From Tamarix chinensis (taxonomy: Eukaryota > Streptophyta > Magnoliopsida > Caryophyllales > Tamaricaceae), in contig CM060173.1 of assembly GCA_030549775.1 (NCBI GenBank), positions 64,670,367 through 64,734,366 of the forward strand: a stretch of DNA of 64,000 nt, read 5' to 3'. The stretch's first letter is position 1. Every line of letters begins with the position of its first letter. This document shows positions 48,301-57,939 of the stretch, one piece after another. Position numbers and translations under genes: made by a program. The notes under the pieces were generated by a model. The model had not been told where the DNA came from and ran no database searches. It was given only the letters and a program-made list of their open reading frames with translations.

Positions 48301-51300
48301 GATTAGAGAGGCCAAGATCATAGTACTTTATATTAAGATCCAGAAAAGGAAATAAAAGCTGCAAGGTTATAACCCATTTGACCCATAAGAGTGTTTTTTA
48401 GGAAATTCAAATCATATAGTGGAGGGAGAGAGAATAACATGACTAAAGAACATAAAAACTGATTTGAGGACCTTCTTCTTTATGGATCTCCAGATAACTC
48501 GAGTCATCTCGTCTCCTGTAATATAAGAAATAATTGTCACACAGTAAAGACCACTGCTAACAACTTATTAGTATTACCTATCTAGGAGATAGAAACAAAT
48601 ACATTTAAGTCCAACATTATATGGGCTTAAGGTGCCGGAGTCAACTGTAGAAATTGAAACAAATGCCCGCTTTTTTCAATTCAGGTTTAGGACATGGGGA
48701 GATTTGGACAATTATGCAGTGATCTCTATTGCTTCAAAATGTCAACTTCTTCAATTACAAGGTGATGGTGGAACATCCCTATTCCCTCGCATGGAATAGA
48801 TATGCATAGTTCTCATCTTTTACCACGAATTCTCACATATGGCCATCAAGGTCGACTGGGGTTCAACCCCACTCAGGGCATAGCCTTCTCAACCCAAAAA
48901 AAAAAAATTCTCATCTTTTTGGAAATGCAGCATATTTAAGTCTAGAGTTAAGGTATCAATAAACACAACTGTTCAACAAAAATCCAACATTCATTTTCAT
49001 ATAAAATACTAGACAAGAAGGACAACTAAATATATAGAGGCAGATAAAGCAACCTCAAGGGGGCCTGGATGTACATCTAGAGAAGCATACTGTATATTAA
49101 GCGTACAAATCATATTTACAAATGAAAACTAACCGACCTGCCAAAAATGTCCCATTAATTTTCCTTTTTTGTTAATATTGAGCAACAAACTAAAAGCATC
49201 TTTCAAAGGTGAAATCAACCAATTTTATAGGACGGTTTCTTTAGCTTCCAGTTTCTATGACTAGACCTATAGACTATAGTACACCAAGCCAACTGTGACA
49301 CTAATCTCTAGACAAGTTTAAAAACTACCTTTTCCAACCTGTCACCTGTGTAGAGGGTATATGATGCAGCTTACACCCAACCTCACTGTAGGACCTGTTA
49401 TCTTAGCCCAAATCCGATCCATTGAAAAGGGTCCAAATCCACATGGATAGACATATTTCATAGGTTTTATGATAAATGGAAGTTCTATGATAATTAGAAA
49501 TCATTCCAATTTTTCTGAAGGTTTAAAGAATAATAGATACCTTTAAGATAAAATAGAGAATGGAAAATAAATGGGAACCATTTATGGTTAAAGGTTTCTT
49601 TCCACTTGATTAGCCATTATAAAAAACTGTAAACCAAGAAATCATATAGATTTTGCAAATGGCAACACTCATACTTTCATATATGATTGCATATTATTCT
49701 CAAAATTTCACTGATATTTTGACATGTAGATCAAAGGTTTGAAGCAAGACTTCTTCCATTAGTTCTCTACATTCTAGTTCCAGAAGGTACACCTTTTACA
49801 CCCATAAGATTTCCTTGCAGAAAAAACCGGACAACCAAAGGAAGATTTATTATGGCAGGGCTTTATAGCACTTTATGTGTAATAGTCAGGCCAGAAAGTT
49901 GTTTTGTATTATATGCATACCCTTTGAACGCAGATATTTATTTAGTCATGGTGGTCCATGTACTGCTGGTTGGATGTGAGTTGGACTCCCAACACAGATC
50001 TGTTGCCCTATTTTTTATTTTTTTATTTTTTATGTCCTGTCAGTTGTTTGCCCTGTATTCTCCAAGATGCAATAACAAAGGGTACAAATGTAAGCAATTC
50101 AGTCATTTATATGTAGGTTTTGTCAACGTAGGCGATATATATGCCCAAGCAATATATTCTGACTTTGCTTTTATTCTTTGAAGGAGCAATGAATGTTATG
50201 AGCACACCACTACAAAGGAGTAATATGCTAAAGTTAGTTGAGCTATAGGCATCACATTCGCTTTGAAAAAGGGAAAGAAATATTCAAACACAAACAATGG
50301 AAGGTTACTTTATGATCCCCATTGCATTAGTCAATCTACTACTTGGTTAACCGATCACTGGCACAGTTACTACCAAAGATACAGCTCTCCCAAAACACAA
50401 AAAATAAAAGAAATTGTTCTTCGTAATAGGCTTGATTTTCTAACCTCTCTTTGTTTCCTTGCCCAATCCAACATACACTCAGAATTTCCAAATGTAAATA
50501 TGTTTGATAAAGAGACAAGGATTATGAATTGTGACACAGGAACAAGTTCACACTTAAAATCAGAACAATTCAATTTTGCAATCTTATGACACAAAGTCCT
50601 CCCCCTTGTCAATTTGTGCTGGCGGACTAAAGCATTTATACTTTCCATTCCTTCCAGTCTATGACTGGCTGGATTATCAAAAAGTAAAGGATTGATGTAC
50701 TTCACGTTTCACAGTATACCAGAGGTAATTACTCCACTATTTGAATAGTAATATCATTAGCATTCTTATAGTAATCTAGCCCGATCCTAAATAAATAAAA
50801 TCAGGGGTCGTTTGGTATGGGGGTAATTGGGGAGAAAATTTTTTTCTCTATTTTATATCTTTTATATTAAGTATTTAATAATAATAAATATATTTTTAAT
50901 GAAATACCCATTTTAGATCAAATTAAGATCTAAAATAGGTATTTATTAGAATAAAAATATTTAATTTTAGATAGATTATATAAGATATATAAAATATGGG
51001 GTAATTTTTCCACCCTTATTACCCCCGTACCAAACGAGCACTCAAGCGAAGTCATTTCTCCCTATGATCATACATTGGAGGCGATGCAAATCGGATCACA
51101 ATTTGGAAAATAAAATAACAAATTCCAAAAATGACTCCAATTCATAAGAGTTGAACTACAGAGTAGACCACTAAGCAAAGCCATGACCCAATCATATAAA
51201 ATAAAATCAAGACAATCATCACTAAAAATGGGGTTCGAGAATTAGAGTCGACGCTCACCGTCCATTTCGACAATGGGGTTAGTCACCTGAATCTTCAAAG

Positions 51301-51313
51301 AAGCCTTAGCCAT
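45400..51313 (-). CDS. ICDH: Cytosolic NADP-dependent isocitrate dehydrogenase, 15 exons, 418 residues
   Basis: Oxidatively decarboxylates isocitrate to 2-oxoglutarate, making NADPH; the plant cytosolic form supplies 2-oxoglutarate for ammonia assimilation. Exons (minus strand): 51313-51259, 48515-48472, 48358-48249, 47617-47580, 47477-47400, 47245-47192, 47111-47010, 46850-46759, 46663-46560, 46475-46407, 46322-46207, 46059-46025, 45944-45802, 45708-45586, 45493-45400. All introns are GT-AG, the sum is 1257 nt, and no stop interrupts. The start [19 protein letters not shown] is the only in-frame ATG matching the family. Visible: substrate loop KSPNGTIRN (Ser98, Arg104), Arg113, [13 protein letters not shown] (Arg136, Tyr143), Lys216, metal ligands Asp256, Asp279, Asp283, and NADP-binding HGTVTRHF. 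There is no transit peptide or peroxisomal SKL end, hence cytosolic. Length equals the usual 410-418. Intron 1 (2.7 kb) holds two transposons. Confidence 0.95.
48822..48907 (+). mobile_element. Short SINE-like retroposon in intron 1
   Basis: An 86-bp insert ends in an A-run (48896-48907) and is flanked by the perfect 12-bp duplication TTCTCATCTTTT (48810-48821 and 48908-48919). It contains GGGGTTCAACCCC (near 48859), like the B box and T-arm of a tRNA-derived promoter. No convincing A box is seen, so it is probably 5'-truncated. It lies antisense to the host gene. Confidence 0.75.
50804..51041. mobile_element. Tourist-like (PIF/Harbinger-type) MITE in intron 1
   Basis: 238 bp. The ends GGGGTCGTTTGGTATGGGGG and (reverse complement of the right end) GTGCTCGTTTGGTACGGGGG are inverted repeats. 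They are flanked by the 3-bp duplication TCA (50801-50803 and 51042-51044). The interior is AT-rich and non-coding. The terminal sequence style and 3-bp duplication fit Tourist-type elements, though their usual duplication is TAA/TTA. Confidence 0.75.
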
Positions 51314-51479
51314 TTCTTTTTTCAATAGACAAGCTGAAAGGTGGCGACGACAGGGCGGGACGGGGGTTCAGGAGAGGCTCTGGCCATCTCTGTCGTTGCT
51401 CATGGTAGCGAAGTAAGGAGTAGGACAGTCGTACTTTCCTGAATTTGGCTCGGTGTTACAAAAGAAAGGTAGGTGTTTA

Positions 51480-51487
51480 TTTATATA
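51480..51487 (-). promoter_or_regulatory. Candidate TATA box of the isocitrate dehydrogenase gene
   Basis: The minus strand reads TATATAAA, about 167 bp upstream of the start codon. The interval between it and the ATG would be the 5' untranslated region. Seen by position and sequence only. Confidence 0.45.
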
Positions 51488-51489
51488 TT

Positions 51490-52611
51490 GCACACCAGTG
51501 GAATATCCATTATTAGATTTGATATTTGTAGTGATTTGATTTCAAAAGTAGAAATAGTCAATTTATTTTTATTTTTTCAAATAAAACATGGGATTCGATT
51601 AGTAAAAAAAATTAACAAAATTAAATATCTAATTTAACAAATAAAAAATAAAATTTAATTTGATAAACACACACAAACACTCTTTCTGATATTTTCCTAG
51701 AAGTGTATAATACGTAAATACATACTTCAAGTTTTAACTTTAAGTAATTTTAAAGGTTAAAATATTTTTTCTCTCTCAACCCGTCAACCAACTCCCTCCC
51801 GTTCTTTCAAGTTTCAAACTCACCTCTCAACTCTCACTCTTATTTCGAAGCTCAACCACAATTTCTCGACTCTCTACTGCTTTGTTGCTTGATTATTTGC
51901 CATTGAGTTTGCTCTTTTCGACGAAGACAAACGATGCTATTTAGTGCTCACCGACGCCACCACAACTCCACTTGCACTCACATGACCAAGACCAAGCAAT
52001 TTCATACTCATCTTAGATTTCAGTAAGTTTTTCATCCCTTCGTCTCATCTTAGATTCCAAGTTTCCCTCTATCTTTAATCTCGGGGAAGCTTCTTCAATT
52101 TAAAGCCCACAAGTTTTTTGAGATATCCATTTTTTGTGTGTTCCTCCTAATTTTTGTTCAGTAAGAATCGGATAGCTAGCTAATGCCTAATATACATATT
52201 TTTTAACTAAATAGAAATGCAAATAATTATACTATGCATATCTTTGGTTAATTAAGTTGTAAGTTGTAATATGAGTGTTAAAATTTGCTCCACCAGATTT
52301 CACCAAAATCTCCCATCGTGTTCTGCTTTGCTATGTGTGTTGATTTTATTTTTATTTTACTTAGTTTTGAGTTTATGAAACTTTGTTGTCTTGTTGTGTA
52401 TTAAATTTACTTAGTTTTAGCAAATGAGCTTTTGCAGTTTTATTGTGTATTGAGTTTGAATATTTATTATTTTTACTTAGTTTAATATTTTTTCTTAGAA
52501 TGTGGTTTCTTTGTTTGGTAGAATAAATGCCAATATTCATCATTTTTTGTTGATTTTCAAATCCAATCAAAATGATTGATGATAGGGGAGAGGGATGTGT
52601 CTGCTGAATAG
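51490..52611. other. Intergenic sequence leading into the hAT transposase
   Basis: AT-rich to about 51760, then a CT-rich stretch (51765-52030) that could be a 5' exon of the hAT gene, ending TTTCAG|TAAG-like text. I could not find terminal inverted repeats for the hAT element here. The minus-strand open frame 52373-52630 has no coding character. Confidence 0.4.
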
Positions 52612-54588
52612 ATGGAAATTTTATCTCCATTTGTGGAATCTATCGATGATGACTTACCAACCATTAATGAGGAAGTTAATGTGGATGGTTCTTTTCTGTC
52701 TTCAAGTGCGCCTAAGACATTAGCTTCTCAAGTTAAAAAGAGAAAATCTTAGGTGTGGAAACATTTTACAAAGATGTCCACTATTGCTTTGAGAGCTACT
52801 TGTAATTATTGTGGAGAACATTATATCGTTGAGCTAAAAAAATGAACTAGCATTATGATAAATCATATTAATCATTGTAATGAAACTCCGGAGAATAAAG
52901 AGAAAAATATGAGGCTAGTATCCCTTCTTCGCTCAAATGAGATAAGAAAAGAGGGTGATAGATCAAATAATCTCAATGTAGGCTTAATAATAATGATGGA
53001 TGCTTGAAAACTTAATCAAAAGGGTAGTAAAAAATCTTTGGTAAGGATGATCATTGTGGATGTGCTTCCCTTTAGATTTTGTGAGAGGGATGGATTCAAA
53101 TTTTTTGTGGAAGTTATTCAGTTCAATTTTATTTTACCTTCTAGGGTAATAGTGACTAGAGGTTGCTATAAAATATCTGTGGAAGAGAAAAAAATTGAAA
53201 TAATATTTTTGAAATTTTGGATGGAGGGTTAGTCTCACTACTAATTGTTGAACACCATGCCAAAATCTTAGTTGTATGTACTTAACTAGTCATTATATTG
53301 ATTGAAATTGGAATTTACAAAAAATAATTCTTAATTTTTGCCAAGTAGTTGGTCGTTATGGTAAGATTCTTGGCAAAGCTATTGAAAGATGTATTCTTGA
53401 TTAGGGAATTGACAAAATTTTGACTATGACAGTTAGCAATGCTAATTCTAATGATGTGTGCATCAAATGTTTAAAGAAAAGAATTAGCATTTGGGGTGAC
53501 GGACTACTTTTGGATGGGGATTGTTTACATATGAGGTGTGTTGCCTATATTTTGAATTTGGTTGTAAAAGAGGGTTTAAAAAACATTGATCCAATTATTA
53601 GAGTTCAATCAGATGTGGAATATGTGCGATCGTCACCTGCTTGTTTAGCAAAGTTTAAGATTTGTGTTGAAAAAGTCAAATTGAGTTCTAAGAAATATGT
53701 TTGTCTTGATGTTGAAACTAGATGCAACTCTACTTACATGATGCTTGATTTTGCTATAGTATTTAGAAAGGCTTTTAATGTGTTGAAGGAGGATGAAAAG
53801 TATATTGACGAGCTAAATAAGACTAAGGGTAGTCCTTCTTATGAGGATTGGGATTCTATTCGTTGTTTGTTTCCTTTTTTGAAAATATTCTATGAAGCTA
53901 CTTTGAAGATTTCGGGTTCTCTTTATGCCATTCGAAATGTGTATTTGCAAGAATTTGCTCTTATTGGTACATTTATTGATTCTTGTATTAATGAAAGTGG
54001 TGATGAAAATGTGAAAGCAATGGCATATAGGATGAAAGATAAGTTTTCTAAGTGTTGGGTTAACAAAAAGAATATGAATTTGTTGATGTTTGTTACTATA
54101 GTTATTGATCCTGGTGCTAAATTAGTATATGTTGATTGGATAATTAATGAATATGTTGGTAATTTTAGTGATGTGAATGAGGATGTTGATGATTTCAATG
54201 AATATAGAGTTTATCATAGTAGTTATAGTGCATCTTTACATCAAGATGTAAGGAAGTGTTGAGGTCTTTGTATGCATTCTACGCCTCTTGTCAATCACAA
54301 GTATTTGTTAGCAAATAAAGGGCCTCCTCTACTAGTGATTCTGAGGTTTCTCTATCATCTAATTTAAATGTGCATGAAACAAAAAGACAAATGGCTAAAA
54401 TTTTTAATATGATGAGGTAAAGCCAACATATTTAGGAGAAATCTAAAGTAGATAGGTATCCAGAAGAAAATTTGGTGGAGATCAATGAAGGAACAAGTGA
54501 GGAAGTTGAGATTCCTCTTAGTCCTAAAGATGTATTGAGTTGGTGTAAGAAGAATGAACCAAGGTATCCTATCATGAGTACAATGGCC
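52612..54588 (+). pseudogene. hAT-family transposase pseudogene (Ac / zf-BED type), truncated by an LTR
   Basis: From the ATG at 52612 one frame holds an N-terminal region, then a BED zinc finger: VWKHFTKM..CNYCG..HINHC (52753-52880). It has stops at 52750, 52843 and 53005. It continues as LPFRFCERDGFKFF, then after a frameshift between 53233 and 53350 as GKILGKAIERC, then the long open stretch 53420-54262 (280 residues). That stretch contains the RNase H-like catalytic domain hallmarks HMRCVAYILNLVVKEGL and LDVETRCNSTYMML. The dimerisation domain begins LSWCKKNEPRYPIMSTMAED (54536-54594), and the LTR starts at 54594, so its end is missing. It is not functional; as in related genes it once moved hAT elements. 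Confidence 0.88.
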
Positions 54589-54593
54589 GAAGA

Positions 54594-55537
54594 TGTAACA
54601 CCTCCAAAATTCACTACGAAAAAAGTTCATTTTTAAAAGTATAAGTGAAAGTAAATACAGCAAATTTTAGGGATGTTACAGCCACACTTAGTACCAAACC
54701 TTTTTTCCTCCACCATTTTGGTACCAAGTTCTAAAGCTAAAAACATACGTTACACAATCAAAGTTATGATCATAAAACAGAGCAGTGTGATAGATTAAAT
54801 TACAAGAAATAAAATCCACTAATAGTAGTTACAGAATAAAATCATGGAAAAGGGGAGAATAAGAGTTTTAAGGAAAATTTTTGAAACCTTCCTAAATAAT
54901 CCTCCGCTCTTAACCCGTGAGCTAACTAGAAAAGGCCACTACTCATTGAATAAGTAAGGGCCCACAAAAGGAACCTGTTAGTACTACGATACTGAGTAAC
55001 CATTTATATAGGACTAATATGTAGGGCTCACATGCAACACATCATTTGTCACACATCAAACACATGAACATAGGATCATGCATATAACTGAAATACTATA
55101 AACATTCAAATGGTTACATGCATCAAGATTATATGTCACAAAGGCTCATTCACTTAGAAGTAACATAACTTACCAAAGGAGCACCAAGTGATGCTCTGTG
55201 TAGTATAATTAGATAACCGATAACACACTCAACGATACAACATCCACCCAACTCAAAGGCAGGCTCGTAGGCCCATAAACACAATACCATACACCAACTC
55301 ATCCAGGTAGGCACCAAGGTCGCTATCATATCACATCAGCAGGTCATAATAATTCATTCACTATTAGCTAGACTTAAGCCATTAATTAGATATTAATCAT
55401 CTCTTGAATTGTATCCACATATGTTTGGGGGACCCCACTAATATAACAGGTGGACCGACACATATTCTACACATGGTCCTAACCTACGTGGTGTTCTACT
55501 GTAAGTGATTAATGTCTTTCCATTTTATTATCACAAC
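54594..55537 (-). repeat. Long gypsy LTR copy D, 3' terminal part
   Basis: It begins TGTAACACCTCCAAAATTC at 54594. An 87-bp hairpin-like end runs to 54680, followed by GCCACACTTAGTACC as in the other LTRs. It contains GTGTTCTACTGTAAGTGATT (55494), a family signature. It abuts hAT coding sequence, so 54593/54594 is an insertion edge (left flank GAAGA). It continues after gypsy element 2 at 62117. Confidence 0.8.
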
Positions 55538-56581
55538 TGATACAGGAACAACCACTTAACAATTATATTTCATAATTATAGAACAAATTATTCTTCATTT
55601 AGAAAGTATCTCCCACAAATTTTAAGACCATTGGATTGTTACATTACTAGAAACGTAACAAACATGCTACTAAGTGTCTAAGTGCATGTGCATGGCATGC
55701 ATGGAATGATGACCACATGCATTGGGGAGTTTCTATTCAAACTTTTCAAGCACTATTAGTAATTTAGCTAATTAATTAATTAAGTAGTAGAGTTAGATAA
55801 TATATAAAGCATAAGATTAGTATAAAGTAGAATAAAGTTTGCATAAAAGTGGCATAATATCTTTTGGCTTGGAATCTTTTGAATTATGCTTTTAGCTAAG
55901 TGGTCAAATTGCTATAAATAGCCATGAATGTCACAATTAGGGATATAGAATATTGAAGATCAATATTGAAATTAAATACAAGTAAATTTTGTGTGAGTTC
56001 AATTCAAGTTAATCGAATCTGTGTGAACAATTTAGCTTGAAAGTTTTGATCTCTTTATCTGTATAATTTAGAGATTAATTCATATCCTTTTCTACTCTCC
56101 ATAACCCATATTTTTTCAGCCATAATTGTCATTAAAATATCACTCTAGTTGGAGCATAATTGAAGCTCTAATTCGATTTACCCATTAGAAACCCTAAACC
56201 ACCATTCGAAACCCTAAAACCCTAAAACCCTTTATCCAAACCAAACATCACCCTATTCTTTCTATTTAAATTAAACACTAACCCTAACCCTAAACCATGA
56301 CTTCATCCTTCATCTAAGCCCTAACATTCAAAGCTTATCATCATCAATAAACCATTTTCAAATGCATATACAAATTACCACAACTCATTCGAACCATCAC
56401 CATTAGAAAACCATCACCATCAAATCATATTTATTTTGTTCGAATCATCACCACCATCTTTCCATCCTATTCAAATTTTTTAAACCCTAATACACCATCG
56501 TCGATTCTTATTCTAATTATTATCATCATAACTGAAGCCTATTCTCATCAATTTGAGAAATCCATCTTCCCATACATATCA
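55538..56581 (+). repeat. 5' LTR of gypsy element 2
   Basis: 1044 bp, TGATACAGG to CATATCA. It aligns with 61120-62111. It contains several AAACCCTAAAACCCT telomere-like repeats (56190-56235), one unit more than in the 3' LTR. Confidence 0.9.
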
Positions 56582-56586
56582 AATTT

Positions 56587-56598
56587 TGGTATCAAAGC
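56587..56598 (+). other. Primer-binding site, initiator tRNA-Met type (gypsy element 2)
   Basis: TGGTATCAAAGC, 11 of 12 identical to the consensus, five bases after the 5' LTR. Confidence 0.9.
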
Positions 56599-56772
56599 CT
56601 TAGGTTGGAGCTATTGCAATCAAGATTCAATCGTTCTTTCAAGATTCTTCAAAATTCATCAATAAAATGTTCCATCTTCAAGAATCTCCAAGAATTCATC
56701 AAAAAACACAAAAGGGGCTGATCATTTAAGGGTGAGTTTGGGAGAGTAATATTCAGTTGATAAGGAGAAAAT

Positions 56773-57825
56773 ATGGAGAACCAAGAAGAGGACTTGAGGG
56801 ATATTATCAAGACCTTTATGGATGAAATCAAGGAGGTAAAATTGTATGTGGGGGACAATAGAATCTTCCTAAGCTCACGAGTCCCATGTGTAGCTACAAA
56901 ATTAAAGGGAACAACTAGAGGAAGACCACATGAGAAGGGAACAAAAATAAGTGGAAGAAGAATATGAAGAGAGCATAGGAAATAGTGTAAGGCCACGTGA
57001 CACCTCAAGAAAAACCTATGATGACATAGAAAAAGGAATCCACTTTGATCTTCCCAACTTTGAAGGTAATCTTGATCTAAAATATTTTCTCAAGTGGTTG
57101 CAAATCATTGTATCTATTTTTGAATATAAGGAAATTAATGATGAGAAGAGGTGTTAAATAGCGATATTAAAGTTTAAAATTTTGAGAGAGCGTAGTACAA
57201 TAATTTAAAAAGGAGATGGGAGAGAGAAGGAAAATCAAAGATTAGGTCATAGGAAAAATTAAAAAAGCACTTGAAAAATAAATTTGTGCCTCGGGAATAT
57301 GAGCAAGAAAATTTTATAAAAATAACTATGTTGAGGTAAAGGTTACTTGGAGTTGAAGAATACATTCAAGAGTTCAAAAGGTTAGCTCTAATATGTGATG
57401 TTCAAGAATGAGAAGAAAAAAGGTGTGCACGATTCATTAGGGGTTTAAGTATTAATATTTAGAAGAAGGTAGAGGTGTACCCTTATGAAGTGTTTGAAGA
57501 CCTAGCCAAGTTAGCAATCAAGTTTGAGAAATAGTTGAAGAGAACAAAGCCAACAAGCAAGTCAACCAATGCTCCGTATGGTTCAACTTTCAAGGGTATG
57601 TCGAAGCCACCAATTTCTCAAGTCACAAATCAAGACACTATTAAAAGAATCACTTGTGAAGAAAAGGGCAAGGATCAAGTGGTTGATAAGGTGAACAAGT
57701 AATGCTTTAAATGTAGAGGTTATGGCCACTTTGCTAGGGATTGTCCAAACCAAAGGGCATTGACTTTGAAGGAAATAGCAAATATGGAGGCTTATGAAGA
57801 GAATGAAGACTTTGAAGAATAAAGT
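56773..57825 (+). pseudogene. gag of gypsy element 2
   Basis: The start ATGGAGAACCAAGAAGAGG is at 56773. Visible: FDLPNFEGNLDLKYFLKWLQ (57047-57106), the gag core, then stops near 57156 and 57207. The downstream region FIRGL and YEVFEDLAKLAIKFE matches element 1. It ends with an intact zinc knuckle CFKCRGYGHFARDC at 57703-57744 (C-x2-C-x4-H-x4-C), which binds the RNA during packaging in this family. Confidence 0.85.
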
Positions 57826-57939
57826 GATAGCCTAGAGGATTATTTAGAAGAAGGCCAAGTGGATTGCTATGTGTTGCAAAGCGTGCGCCAAGTACAACAA
57901 CAACCTTTACTTACTCAATAGAAGAAGATTTTCAAGGTC

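Noticed and set aside
49852..50181. 109-codon frame with hydrophobic stretches
   Set aside because: Inside intron 1 of the dehydrogenase gene and antisense to it; no homology or coding signature apparent.
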